Source of the DNA: Rhodospirillum rubrum ATCC 11170
GTDB lineage: Bacteria; Pseudomonadota; Alphaproteobacteria; Rhodospirillales; Rhodospirillaceae
Assembly: GCF_000013085.1 (NCBI RefSeq)
Contig: NC_007643.1
Coordinates: 691,001 to 755,000, forward strand
DNA length: 64,000 nucleotides
Direction: 5' to 3'
The notes beneath the pieces are model-generated. The model made no database searches, was not told where the DNA came from, and saw only the letters and a program-made list of their open reading frames with translations. Positions 30,791 through 39,554 of the stretch are shown piece after piece. Positions within the stretch are counted from its first letter, which is position 1. Each line of letters begins with the position of its first letter. The position numbers and the translations under genes are program-made.

Positions 30791-31924
30791 ATGGCCGAGA
30801 CGAAACTGACGGCGGACGATGTCCAGCGGCTGCTGAGTGACCCTTCCGGGGAAAACAGGGCGGTCACGGCCGGAAAACTGGCCCGCCAGTTCGATGAGCA
30901 TCTGCTCACCGAACAGGAACGCCAATTGGCCGAAGAGATTTTTCGCCTGTTCGCCCGCGATGTGGAAGTCCAGGTCCGCCGCGCCCTGTCGACCAATCTG
31001 AAGGAAAACCCCTTCGTTCCCCATGATATCGCCATGGCTCTGGCCGGCGACGTCGATGAGGTGTCCCTGCCCATTCTTGAGTATTCGACGGTCCTCAACG
31101 ATCACGATCTGCTCGACATCGTGCGCGGTCATGGCGGCTCCAAGATGGAAGCCATCGCCAAGCGCTCCCAGGTCTCCGAGGAGGTTTCCGAGGCCCTGGT
31201 CGAAGAGGGCGGCGAGGCCGTCATCGCCACCCTGGTCGCCAATCAGGGCGCCCATATTTCCGATAAATCCATGGAACGGGTGGTGGATCGCTTCGGCGAT
31301 AGCGAGGCGGTGCAGCGCCCGCTGGTCGCCCGCCCCCATCTGCCCGCCGCCATCGCCGAAAAGCTGGTTTCGCGGGTTTCGGAAGACTTGCGCGCCGCCT
31401 TGGCCTCCCGTCACGATTTGTCGCCCGAACTCGCCGCCGATCTGATCTTGCAAAGCCGCGAGCGGGCGACGCTCAGCTACTCCCTGGGCAGTTCCGAGGA
31501 GGAGGTCGAACGCCTTGTCGAGCAACTGGCGGTCAACAACCGCCTGACTCCGTCGATCATCCTGCGCTCCTTGTGCATGGGGGATCTGAAATTCTTCGAA
31601 TACGCCCTGGCGGTGCGCTCGGGGATCCCGGTGATCAACGCCCGCATGCTGATCCATGATGGCGGGCCGCTGGGACTGAAGGGGATTTACGAAAAGGCCA
31701 GTCTGCCCGAAACCCTTTTTCCCGCCACCCATGCCGCGCTGTCGGTCGCCCATGAAATGGACTACGACGGCCGCGAAAACGATCGGGCCCGCTATGCCCG
31801 GCGGATGATCGAACGCATCCTGACCCAATACGGCGACCTTGGCGTTGAATTCGAGCACGACGATCTTGAATACCTTCTGGCCAAGATGAACCAGCTTCCC
31901 TCGGATGCGACCATCATCCAATAG
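30791..31924 (+). CDS. DUF2336 domain protein
   Basis: 377 residues, predicted largely alpha-helical, with no signal peptide or membrane span. The region MALAGDVDEVSLPILEYSTVLNDHDLLDIVRGHGGSKMEAIAKR is characteristic of DUF2336 proteins, which are restricted mainly to alphaproteobacteria and look like HEAT-like helical repeats. The function is unknown. It follows the universal stress gene in the same direction after 108 bases. Confidence 0.78.
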   Translation: MAETKLTADDVQRLLSDPSGENRAVTAGKLARQFDEHLLTEQERQLAEEIFRLFARDVEVQVRRALSTNLKENPFVPHDIAMALAGDVDEVSLPILEYSTVLNDHDLLDIVRGHGGSKMEAIAKRSQVSEEVSEALVEEGGEAVIATLVANQGAHISDKSMERVVDRFGDSEAVQRPLVARPHLPAAIAEKLVSRVSEDLRAALASRHDLSPELAADLILQSRERATLSYSLGSSEEEVERLVEQLAVNNRLTPSIILRSLCMGDLKFFEYALAVRSGIPVINARMLIHDGGPLGLKGIYEKASLPETLFPATHAALSVAHEMDYDGRENDRARYARRMIERILTQYGDLGVEFEHDDLEYLLAKMNQLPSDATIIQ

Positions 31925-32146
31925 ATCACCCCGCTTGCGTGGAGGAGGGGCGGCAAAAATGGCCCCCATCCCCTGCAGAAGCTGCCCGTCGCCATCCCCT
32001 GTGCTGGCCGGTGCCGACGGCGAAGCGGGATTTTTGGGGCCGATTACCGGCGGCTCGGGCTTGGCCTGTCTTTTGCTAGGGGAAGGGCTATTCCAAGGGG
32101 AGCGCCGGCCGTCGGTGGTTCCGTCCCGCCAGCCAGGGAGACTGTC

Positions 32147-32665
32147 ATGACCGTTGCCACTCTGCGCGATGCCCTGCGCGCCGCCGGCCGACCCGGACCG
32201 CGCTTCGAGGGCGTCGCCGGCCGCGAGCGCGCCGCAGCGCCGTCGATCGATGGACAGGCCGACGGCGACGATCTGGCCGCCAGCATGACCGCCGCCCAGT
32301 TCAGCCGTCATCTCGCCCAGGTGATCGAAGATCAGACGCGCCGCGCCCTTGATCGCTATGTCGGCGATGTCGGGGCCGGCGAGATCATCGATATGGCGCG
32401 CAATCTGGGTCAGTTGAAGGCCCGCTATATTGGCCAGTCCCTGGCGGTGGCGACCAACCGCCAACCGCCAAGCCGGGCCGACGCCCAGGAAATGCGCTGG
32501 ATGCGCGAACAGATCGAAGAACTGGAACTGGCGTTCGAGACCATTCAGCGGGCGATCGCCAGCGAGATGATCCCGATCCGCGATTCGCGCAATGCCCCCC
32601 AGCCCGGCGCCCCCGGGGTGCTGCGCGGCGTTCCCGACTGGCCGGCCTGGAACGATCGCGCCTAA
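32147..32665 (+). CDS. hypothetical protein with helical C-terminal half
   Basis: 172 residues, no family recognised. GGGAG lies seven bases before the ATG. The first 45 residues are Ala/Gly/Arg-rich and probably disordered. Residues about 45-150 are helix-forming (AQFSRHLAQVIEDQTRRALDRYV, MRWMREQIEELELAFETIQRAIASEM), suggesting a coiled coil. It is followed by a strong terminator and preceded by 222 bases with no recognised feature. Confidence 0.6.
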   Translation: MTVATLRDALRAAGRPGPRFEGVAGRERAAAPSIDGQADGDDLAASMTAAQFSRHLAQVIEDQTRRALDRYVGDVGAGEIIDMARNLGQLKARYIGQSLAVATNRQPPSRADAQEMRWMREQIEELELAFETIQRAIASEMIPIRDSRNAPQPGAPGVLRGVPDWPAWNDRA

Positions 32666-32711
32666 GGCGCGTAAGATCTGCGCGCCTGAGGCGGCGTGTG
32701 GTCTGTTACCA

Positions 32712-32738
32712 AAAAGGCGCCCGAACAGGGCGCCTTTT
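32712..32738 (+). terminator. rho-independent terminator
   Basis: aaaaggcgccc, loop gaaca, gggcgcctttt: an 11-bp perfect stem that includes its own T run. It ends transcription of the 172-residue gene and is symmetric, so it may act in both directions. Confidence 0.9.
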
Positions 32739-32753
32739 GCTTTGGGGGCACTA

Positions 32754-32780
32754 AAAAAACGCCCGGAGCGGGCGATTTTT
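32754..32780. terminator. bidirectional terminator-like hairpin
   Basis: A run of A, then cgcccg-gag-cgggcg, then attttt. With the hairpin just before it, this separates the plus-strand unit from the small minus-strand gene at 32848-32991. Confidence 0.7.
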
Positions 32781-32797
32781 CACAAGAAGGGCAGAGC

Positions 32798-32831
32798 GGC
32801 GATCGGAAAAAACAGAGGCTTTCCGATCGCC
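32798..32831. repeat. 12-bp perfect inverted repeat
   Basis: ggcgatcggaaa, ten bases, tttccgatcgcc. It lies 17 bases beyond the stop codon of the small minus-strand gene and probably forms a 3' hairpin in its transcript. Confidence 0.6.
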
Positions 32832-32847
32832 GGTCCAAAACTGTTGG

Positions 32848-32991
32848 TTAGCGGCGCGTGCGGCGTGCCCGGATGGGAATGGGCACCAAGCGGGCCTTGC
32901 GCGCGGCTTCGACCGATTGCTGTACGGCAAGGGCAATGCCGCCCGTGGCAAGGACGAGAATGAACAGGTTGAACAGGGTGGTCCCGGTCAT
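32848..32991 (-). CDS. 47-residue single-pass membrane protein
   Basis: Too short for routine ORF calling. ATG at 32991 has GGGGAGA eight bases upstream. The product starts MTGTTLFNLFILVLATGGIA, giving one hydrophobic span of about 18 residues (5-23), and ends with a strongly basic tail (RKARLVPIPIRARRTRR). This is the shape of small inner-membrane proteins with a cytoplasmic positive tail. No family is recognised. A 3' inverted repeat follows. Confidence 0.6.
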   Translation of the reverse strand: MTGTTLFNLFILVLATGGIALAVQQSVEAARKARLVPIPIRARRTRR

Positions 32992-33145
32992 GGTTTTCTC
33001 CCCGGTCAACCGCTCCCAGGAAGGGGCGGTTCCCCGCTCCGGCGGAGCGGCATCTTAGATTAAATCTAGGAGCGCTCCACGCCATGCGCAACCCGCCTTT
33101 TGTCAGGGGTCCATCGCCCCCTGGGCCTGGACGTAAGACCGGTTG

Positions 33146-33322
33146 TCAAGCAGGGCGCGAAAGCGCCACCGTGACGGTGCGGTGATTGCCGCCCTGTTCG
33201 ATCAAGCGAACGTGCGGGGGGATATCGGGATACTCCAGCGTCTGGTCGACAAGCCAGGTGGAGGGTGGGTTGCCGTGTTTGATGAAACGGTCGCCAGGCT
33301 GGACGACGATCTTTTTGGACAT
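33146..33322 (-). CDS. small conserved protein, apparently frameshifted near its C-terminus
   Basis: 58 residues starting MSKKIVVQPGDRFIKHGN, with GAGG seven bases before ATG 33322. The frame ends VTVALSRPA. If one C is removed near 33163, the reading continues as VTVALSALLDNRSYVQAQ and ends with a stop at 33103-33105. The latter fits the pattern I recall for a small alphaproteobacterial protein (a TVSVSALLD-type ending). So this is either a recently frameshifted gene, a real shorter variant, or a sequence error. No function is known. Confidence 0.55.
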   Translation of the reverse strand: MSKKIVVQPGDRFIKHGNPPSTWLVDQTLEYPDIPPHVRLIEQGGNHRTVTVALSRPA

Positions 33323-33490
33323 GGGCTGCCTCACGGTACTCGGCCATCAGCGACGGGGATACCCCCATCCGGCATGGCCGCAAGGGGGAACGTGGTTCAT
33401 TTCTTTGGGGTCGTCGGCTGCCGTTCGCCATGCTTCCGGTGGAAGCAGGTCGGAATGACGGAGTCCCCACCCATCACTCACGAACCCCTG

Positions 33491-33540
33491 GAGCAGCGCG
33501 CGGAAAAAGGAACACCGGTTTTCCGCGCGATCGCCGCTCT
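33491..33540 (+). repeat. palindromic element, family B
   Basis: gagcagcgcgcggaaaa ... ccggttttccgcgcgatcgccgctc; it resembles 11514-11567 base for base over most of its length, including accggtt and gcgatcgccgctct. Confidence 0.65.
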
Positions 33541-33555
33541 AGGATCTTGATAAGG

Positions 33556-33599
33556 AAGCAAATCTCCGTCGCGCTCTGGTCCAGAGCGCTCGGGGATCC
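33556..33599 (-). repeat. dispersed palindromic repeat, family A, copy 3 (inverted)
   Basis: Contains gcaaatctcc, gtcgcgctctggtccagagcgc and ggggatcc; the core ctctggtccagag is identical to copy 2 at 18533-18583. Confidence 0.75.
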
Positions 33600-33630
33600 A
33601 CTTTAATCTGTTCGATCCAGATCACCGTCT

Positions 33631-33690
33631 CCGCGCCAAAAGGGTCTCTTTCACCGCAGGTGGGATCCGGGGGCGCGGCACCCGGGGAGC
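33631..33690 (+). repeat. repeat module, family C
   Basis: ctccgcgccaaaaggg followed by ctttcaccgc resembles 11590-11630, and lies the same way round relative to the family B module as in the opp copy. Confidence 0.5.
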
Positions 33691-33726
33691 GACTCCTCGA
33701 AAGACCGCCGAATCGGCATGTTCTTT

Positions 33727-36700
33727 CTACTCCGCCGCCGCCTTCTCGTCCAGCATTCGGCGTAGATCAGCGGGCGTCATCGCTTTGCCAAACAGAAACC
33801 CTTGCATGATGTCGCAGTCTTCGGCGCGGGCGAAGGCGCATTGTTCTTCGGTTTCCACCCCTTCAACGATGGTGGCGAGGCCAAGACCCCGGGCCATGGC
33901 AATGATCGCCCGCGCCAGGGCCCCGCTATCGGGGGCGCTTGAGATATCGCGGATGAACGAACGATCGACCTTGAGAATATCGAAGGGAAAGGTCTTCAAG
34001 TAGCTGAGCGCCGAATAGCCCGTTCCGAAATCATCAAGCGACAGCCGCACGCCAAGGGCCGAAAGCGATTGAAGGGTGGTGGTGATCGCCGGAGTGACAT
34101 CGAGCAGCAGGCTTTCGGTCAGTTCCAGCTCCAATCCGGCCGCGGGAAAATCGTGGCGCTTGAGGGTGTCGCTGACCAGTCCGGCCAAATCGCCGCCGCG
34201 GAATTGACGGACCGAGACATTGACGGCGATTTGGAAGGCGCCGTAGCCCTCGGCCCGCAGACGGGCGGCCTCGGCCACCGCCTGATCGAGAACCCAGGCG
34301 CCGATCGGCACGATCAGGCCGGTTTCCTCGGCGACCTTGATGAACTCGGTGGGCGACACCTCGCCCAGGGTGGGGCTGGTCCAGCGCAGCAGGGCTTCGG
34401 CGCCGATCGGCCGGGCATCGGAGGTGCGCACCAGCGGCTGGTAGGCGACGCGCAATTCCTCATGGGCCAGGGCCTGACGCAGCGCCCCTTCGATCGCCAG
34501 CCGCTGGGCGGCGCGGATTTCCATTTCAGGCGAGAAGAAGCAGATGGCGTTGCGACCGGATTCCTTGGCCGTGTACATCGCCGAATCGGCATTGCGCAGC
34601 AATTCGGCGGCGCTGCGCCCGTCGCGCGGAAAAAAGGTGATGCCGATGCTGGCCGCCATATAGATTTCCCGGCCATCGATGGAAAAGGGCGGGGCGAGGG
34701 CAGTCAGGATGGCCTGGGCAACCCCATGGCCGGCTTCGGAGCCGTTCAGATCGGGTAGCAGCATCAGGAATTCGTCGCCGCCCTGGCGCGACAGCGTATC
34801 GCCCGGTCTCGCCACCTCGCGCAGACGCTGGGCGACCGCTGTAAGCAGTTTATCGCCAACGGCATGCCCCAGGCTGTCGTTGACGTTCTTGAAGTGATCG
34901 AGATCGATGAACAGCACGCCGACGATGCTGGCGGTGGCCTCGGCCTCGACAATCGCCTCCTTAAGCCGGCTGTAACACAGCGAGCGGTTGGGCAAATCGG
35001 TCAGTTCATCGAAATTGGCTTGGCGGATCAGGCGGTTTTCCGTCTCCTTGCGGGCGGTGATGTCCTCTTTCACCGCCAGCAGATGGGTGGTGCGCCCACG
35101 GCGGTCCTTGACCGGTGACAGCGAGGCGTATTCCCAATAGAGCGTGCCATCCTTGCGCCGGTTATGCAGTTCGCCGCGCCATTCCCTGCCCTCGTTCAGG
35201 GTTTTCCACATCTCGGCATAGGTGGCCTCGGCGATATGGCCCGATTTCAAAATCCGTGGATTGGCGCCAATGACCTCCCACGAGCGGTAACCGGTGGATT
35301 TCTCGAACTGTGGATTGACGTATTCGATGGTGCCCCGGGCATCGGTGATGATCACCGAGGCCGGGCTTTGCTCGACGGCGCGCGACAGCTTGCGCAGGGC
35401 TGCTTCGCTGGCCTTGCGTTCGGTGATGTCGACGAAGGTGATGACCGAGGCGCGGGGATTGGTTGGCAGCAGCAAGGCGTCGGCGTGACCGAACAGCCGC
35501 GAGAGGGCGACCGAGAGCCGGGGCCGGTTGCCCATTGCCGCGCGCAGACGGGCCGCCAGCCTGCCGCCGGGGCCGCCCGGGGGCGCCTGATGGGCCAGGG
35601 CCTTGAGCAGGGGGTCATCGGCGGTCAGCGGTGCGCAGCGCACCTCCACGGGAAAGCGCGTGCCATTGCTGCGGATGAAGGCCTCGTCGCTGCTGGTGAA
35701 ATGGCGGCGCTCGCGCATGGCGCGGAGTATGGCGCAGGCATCGGCGTCTTGCGGCCGGCCGTCGCCGTCGTGGCTATGAAACAGGCTGTGGGCCTTGGCG
35801 CCAAGCAGGTCTTCGCGGGAATAGCCGAGCATGGTTTCGGCCGAGCGGTTGACGAAGGCAATGAGCCCTTCGTTATCAAGGATATAAAGCCCTTCGCCCA
35901 TGGTGTCGGTGATCGCGCGCATATCTTCGCGCTCGCGCAGCAGGGCGCGTCGGCTGTTGACCAACTGGGCGAGCAGCAAGAGGGCGGCGAGCAGCAAAAA
36001 CGCCGTGACGGTGGCGCTGATGATCAGGCTGCGGCGAATTGTCTCAAGGGCCGGCTCGACGGCGTTGGCCATGAGATAGCCGTGGCTCTCCCCCGAGTAA
36101 TCGCTGATCGGCACGATGGTGATCACCCGATCGGCATCGGCTCCGGCGAGGGAGCGGGCGAAGGGGTGCCCGTCGGCCAAAGGCTGGCCAAGATCGCCCA
36201 AAGCGGCGACCAGTCGGGCGGTCTCGGGATCCGGAGCGGCGCCGGCCCCGGGGGGGAGCGGGGCCAGGGCCAGCCGTCCGCCGCTTTCCCCGGCGGGTAA
36301 GGGGCCGAGCAGGCTGTGCCGGCGGGTTTTGTCCAGGTGATCGAGGAGGGCGGGCATCTCCGCGAGGGGGACGGCGGTTTCCAGCACGCCAACCAGACGG
36401 GCGTCGTGGAAGACCGGCGAGATCAGGCGCAGCGCCGTGGCGCGCGAGGTTGTTTCCACCGCGGCGACCGGGCGGGCCGAGGCCAGGACTTCCCTCAGGG
36501 CCGGCCGCGGGATCGGTTCGACCGCGTTCGAGCGTTGGGGATTGTTCAGGCGAAAGAACGTCGCGCCATCGGCCAGCAGAACCTGGGTCATGGTGATGCC
36601 ATGGGCCAGAAGCGCGGGCCGGGATGGCGCGAAACGGTCGGCCAAGGCGGTGCGGAGGGGGGCGCGGCGATCGGCGGGCGTGGCGAGCGCCTGGGAGAGC

Positions 36701-36912
36701 AGGCTGGCGATCCGCCCGTCGGCGAGCAGGGCGCCCTGAATGATCCGTTGCAGATCGAGGCGGCTTTCCCGGGCGGCCTCCCAGGCAAGCAGGGTACGAT
36801 CGACATGGGCGGCGAAAAGACGCTGACGTTCCTCGCGGAACTGAAGGAAAAGCACGCAGCTGACGAAAAGTTCAAGGATAAGAAAAGCCAGGACCCAGCG
36901 CTTCATGGGCAT
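33727..36912 (-). CDS. membrane PAS-GGDEF-EAL cyclic-di-GMP signalling protein
   Basis: 1061 residues. A membrane anchor (about 6-23), a periplasmic sensor region of about 275 residues resembling a Cache/CHASE-like domain, and a second span (about 302-325) are followed by two PAS domains (about 331-485 and 508-630), a GGDEF domain with intact GGDEF at 711-715, and an EAL domain with EALLRW at 839. Both catalytic motifs look complete, including NVSVRQF, DDFGTGYSALSYL and KVDRSFI. It may make or break cyclic di-GMP according to an envelope signal. It stands alone left of the photosynthesis cluster. Confidence 0.92.
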   Translation of the reverse strand: MPMKRWVLAFLILELFVSCVLFLQFREERQRLFAAHVDRTLLAWEAARESRLDLQRIIQGALLADGRIASLLSQALATPADRRAPLRTALADRFAPSRPALLAHGITMTQVLLADGATFFRLNNPQRSNAVEPIPRPALREVLASARPVAAVETTSRATALRLISPVFHDARLVGVLETAVPLAEMPALLDHLDKTRRHSLLGPLPAGESGGRLALAPLPPGAGAAPDPETARLVAALGDLGQPLADGHPFARSLAGADADRVITIVPISDYSGESHGYLMANAVEPALETIRRSLIISATVTAFLLLAALLLLAQLVNSRRALLREREDMRAITDTMGEGLYILDNEGLIAFVNRSAETMLGYSREDLLGAKAHSLFHSHDGDGRPQDADACAILRAMRERRHFTSSDEAFIRSNGTRFPVEVRCAPLTADDPLLKALAHQAPPGGPGGRLAARLRAAMGNRPRLSVALSRLFGHADALLLPTNPRASVITFVDITERKASEAALRKLSRAVEQSPASVIITDARGTIEYVNPQFEKSTGYRSWEVIGANPRILKSGHIAEATYAEMWKTLNEGREWRGELHNRRKDGTLYWEYASLSPVKDRRGRTTHLLAVKEDITARKETENRLIRQANFDELTDLPNRSLCYSRLKEAIVEAEATASIVGVLFIDLDHFKNVNDSLGHAVGDKLLTAVAQRLREVARPGDTLSRQGGDEFLMLLPDLNGSEAGHGVAQAILTALAPPFSIDGREIYMAASIGITFFPRDGRSAAELLRNADSAMYTAKESGRNAICFFSPEMEIRAAQRLAIEGALRQALAHEELRVAYQPLVRTSDARPIGAEALLRWTSPTLGEVSPTEFIKVAEETGLIVPIGAWVLDQAVAEAARLRAEGYGAFQIAVNVSVRQFRGGDLAGLVSDTLKRHDFPAAGLELELTESLLLDVTPAITTTLQSLSALGVRLSLDDFGTGYSALSYLKTFPFDILKVDRSFIRDISSAPDSGALARAIIAMARGLGLATIVEGVETEEQCAFARAEDCDIMQGFLFGKAMTPADLRRMLDEKAAAE

Positions 36913-37247
36913 GCCGTTGGTCGTGGATCAGCCGAAAATCCCGGTTTCGCCGCGCCGTGATCGTTCATCTTTGCCCCCCCAGTGGCGCGATCACGCCCGT
37001 CCGCTCGCTTTTTTTGCCGCGGTGTTTTCGCCGCGTCTTTATCTCACCGGTAAATCCCCGGGCTCAGGAAGTCAACGGCGGCCTGCCCGGGGGAAACCTA
37101 AAACAACGCGGAAAGGCGGAGGCGGGGGATTTTTTAGAAATAATACAAAAAATCGGGCGGCGGGTCATCGGGGGAAAGAGCGCCGCAGTCGTTCAGCCTG
37201 GGAGACGCGCAGCGCGTCGGGCGGCCGGTTGCTGCCCTTTGCCGGAC
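36913..37247. other. intergenic region between the EAL gene and bchJ
   Basis: It should hold the promoter of the EAL gene and the 3' end of the bch-puh transcript. An A/T-rich stretch (near 37125-37155) may be promoter-like, but I see no clear -35/-10 pair, no terminator and no gene. Confidence 0.5.
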
Positions 37248-37883
37248 TCACGGCGCGCTCGCCGCCCGCGTCCAGGTGACGGCGAACTGGCAGGCCGGCG
37301 CGCCGGCGGCTTGGCAGGCGATTTCGCGCACCCGGGCATGGGGGCTGATCAGAACCCGGTAGAGGCCCTCGAAGGTCGCCGCGTAATAGGAACAGGCCGG
37401 GGCGTGGCCGGCGAGGGCATGGCACAGCGGGCAATGGGCGATCGAGAGCACCAGGGGGGTGCCATGGCGGATGGTGAACTGGCCGCTGCCGGCGAAGGTC
37501 CAGGCGTGACGGCCGATGCCGGCGAGCAGGGCGCGGCTGCCCAGCCCCGGCGGCAACAGCTTGATGACGCTTTGCGCGGCGGCGGGGATGCGATTGGCCA
37601 GCAGATAGCCGGCGGTGGCCTCGCCGGCGTCGCGACAGACCGCCTCGGCGGTCTCGCGGTCAAGATTGGCGCGCAGGGCGCCGTGCAATCTGGCGACCTC
37701 GGTTTCATCGACCATGGCCTGGGGCGGCTGGTCGAGATAGGTGGCGAGCCCGGCCTCTTCGACGATGCGGGCGCAGGCGGTTTCGCCGATGGTGGTCCGC
37801 AGCGCGTCAATGACGCGGATGATGGCATTGGGCCCGATACGGCCGTGGGGGGGGATCGGGGTGGCGGATGGGGAGGGATCCAT
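37248..37883 (-). CDS. bchJ: BchJ, V4R-domain protein of bacteriochlorophyll synthesis
   Basis: 211 residues from ATG 37883 (MDPSPSATPIPP). The C-terminal V4R (4-vinyl reductase) domain has LSIAHCPLCHALAGHAPACSYYAATFEGLYRVL with three cysteines, a typical metal-binding cluster, and CQAAGAPACQFAVTW. BchJ was named for 4(8)-vinyl reduction, but later work assigned that step to other enzymes, so an accessory role is likelier. It ends the bchF...puhE transcript, 38 bases after puhE. Confidence 0.85.
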   Translation of the reverse strand: MDPSPSATPIPPHGRIGPNAIIRVIDALRTTIGETACARIVEEAGLATYLDQPPQAMVDETEVARLHGALRANLDRETAEAVCRDAGEATAGYLLANRIPAAAQSVIKLLPPGLGSRALLAGIGRHAWTFAGSGQFTIRHGTPLVLSIAHCPLCHALAGHAPACSYYAATFEGLYRVLISPHARVREIACQAAGAPACQFAVTWTRAASAP

Positions 37884-37921
37884 GGCGGAACGAAGCCTCG
37901 GGCGGTGGGAACGGGGAGCGC

Positions 37922-38809
37922 TCAGGACTCGACGGAGCTTACCTGGCATTTGGCTGCGGCGCGAGGGCCGGGTGTGACCGGCGCGGCGGCGCCGGCAAAA
38001 GAGGACGGCGGCGGGGCGGCGGGCGGCGTCGGGCCGGTCGTGCGCCAGCGCTCGCGCGACCTCATGTACCAGCCCCATAATTCGGCGAAGGGCAGGGGCA
38101 AAATTAAAAACCAATGCTCGATGATGGCGAGGCCGAGCAGGGCGCCGAGCATGGCCAGACCGGCGGTGTGATGGCCGCTGGTCGCCGGATCGGAGGCCTG
38201 CATCACCATGACCACCAGGGCCACGGTCGAGGCGGTGACCGAGATCGGGAACAACAGATTGATCGGCTTCTGGGTCAGGAAGCCCTTCATATGGGCCAGA
38301 TGCTCGGGCAGGAACTCGGCGTTCAGATTGCGCACGCCAAACAGCACGTTGAGCCGGGCGCTTTCATGCATCCACCACAAGACCATGAAGGTCCAGGTGC
38401 CGACCTGATTGGGCGCGCCCCAGGTGAGCCAGACGACGAGGGCGGCCGAGAGCGCCATCGATAATTCGTGCCAGAGATTGGCGTGAAGGGCATGGAGGAA
38501 ATGCTTCCAACCCCGACAACCGGGGGGACAGCACACCTTGCGCGGGCCAGTGACCCACCCCGTATAGAAGCTGACCTCTTGCCAAGCCCAGATCAGAAAG
38601 CCGCAGGTGAAAGCCGAATAGGTGGCGCCGACCGAGGTGTTGTCGGCGGTGGCATGGAGCCCCCAGAGCCCGGCGCCAAACAGCACGGTGGCCCCCAGCA
38701 TCGTCCATTTGAAGGTATGGCGAGGCAGGCCATCGAGAAACAGAACCGCGCCGGTGCCGAACCACCAGACGAACAGCGTATAGAGCATCGGCACGCCGAT
38801 ATCGGACAC
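37922..38809 (-). CDS. puhE: photosynthetic complex assembly protein PuhE
   Basis: 295 residues with several membrane spans. Family segments (DUF3623) include LFVWWFGTGAVLFLDGLPRHT, WAWQEVSFYTGWVTGP and NLWHELSMAL, then WWMHESARLNVLFGVRNLN. I chose GTG 38809 (VSDIGVPMLYTLFVWWF) because GGGAGA lies six bases upstream; the frame is open to 38884 without support. PuhE modulates bacteriochlorophyll flow and assembly of the reaction centre and light-harvesting complexes. It is separated from puhC by 237 bases holding a family A repeat. Confidence 0.9.
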   Translation of the reverse strand: MSDIGVPMLYTLFVWWFGTGAVLFLDGLPRHTFKWTMLGATVLFGAGLWGLHATADNTSVGATYSAFTCGFLIWAWQEVSFYTGWVTGPRKVCCPPGCRGWKHFLHALHANLWHELSMALSAALVVWLTWGAPNQVGTWTFMVLWWMHESARLNVLFGVRNLNAEFLPEHLAHMKGFLTQKPINLLFPISVTASTVALVVMVMQASDPATSGHHTAGLAMLGALLGLAIIEHWFLILPLPFAELWGWYMRSRERWRTTGPTPPAAPPPSSFAGAAAPVTPGPRAAAKCQVSSVES

Positions 38810-38876
38810 CGGAGTCTCCCTTGACTCGTGGCTCCCCCGGAGTTCCGGCGGGAGCGGCTTGCGCCGCAGGCGCGCT

Positions 38877-38941
38877 TGGAGCAAATCCCCTAGCGATCCG
38901 TTTCAGAGCGCGACGACGATTTGCGTGATGATCAGGCTCCA
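38877..38941 (+). repeat. dispersed palindromic repeat, family A, copy 4
   Basis: Contains gagcaaatccc, tagcgatccgtttcagagc, gcgacgacgatttgc, and is bounded by ttggagc/ggctccaa. It matches copy 1 at 7473-7532 over nearly all positions. It sits between puhC and puhE, inside the photosynthesis operon; further weak C-like sequence runs to about 39020. Confidence 0.8.
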
Positions 38942-39046
38942 AGAGTCCGTTCGCGCGAACAAGCTTTCACGCAAAGGGCTCCCAGGCGGCGGGCGGAAAG
39001 CGCGATTGCTGGCTTTCCGCGAGTGTTCCGCCGCTGGAGAGGAGAC

Positions 39047-39514
39047 TTAGCGGCCGTCCCGGGCCGCTTGCGCCGCGTCATAGAAGCCATTCATCTGGGC
39101 GGCGCTTTTCGAGCCAAAGGCGTTGGCGACGATGATGTGACCGGTCGCCGGATCGGTCATGGTCAAGCGGCCATCCGTCCAACGGGTCAGTTCATAAGGA
39201 TCCGTCGCCGCCACGCCGATCCGCGCGCGCTGGCGGGCCAGCCCGCGCAACATGCCGACGGCGAAATTATTGTCGCCGCTGGCCAGGATGGCGATTTCGC
39301 GGGCGCTGTCGCGCTCGACCACCGCCACATCACCGTTCTCGCGCGGCAGGAAGGAGATCCAGGCGCTGCCCTCGGCCGTGGCCGCCGGCAGGGTCGAATG
39401 ACCGACATCGGTCAGACGGCTGAACCCGATGAGACCGAAGGTCAGCAGAACCAGTCCCAAGGTGGCGATCTTGAGCCCACGGGGGAATATGGGGTCACGG
39501 TGGCCGGCGCTCAT
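39047..39514 (-). CDS. puhC: photosynthetic complex assembly protein PuhC
   Basis: 155 residues. One N-terminal membrane anchor (IATLGLVLLTFGLIGFSRL, about 15-33) is followed by a periplasmic domain with WISFLPRENGDVAVV and NNFAVGMLRGLARQR, the PuhC family core. It was called I3087 in R. rubrum in older work. It assists assembly of the reaction centre-LH1 core. It follows puhB after 40 bases in the same transcript. Confidence 0.9.
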   Translation of the reverse strand: MSAGHRDPIFPRGLKIATLGLVLLTFGLIGFSRLTDVGHSTLPAATAEGSAWISFLPRENGDVAVVERDSAREIAILASGDNNFAVGMLRGLARQRARIGVAATDPYELTRWTDGRLTMTDPATGHIIVANAFGSKSAAQMNGFYDAAQAARDGR

Positions 39515-39554
39515 GAAGAAAAATCCTGACTGATACGGAAAGGGGCCTGGGGTG

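Larger units (their letters stand above)
33323..33726. other. intergenic region rich in repeat modules
   Basis: No gene is supported. It holds a family B element (33491-33540), a family A element (33556-33599) and a family C stretch (33631-33690) between the small frameshifted gene and the end of the EAL gene. Confidence 0.6.
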
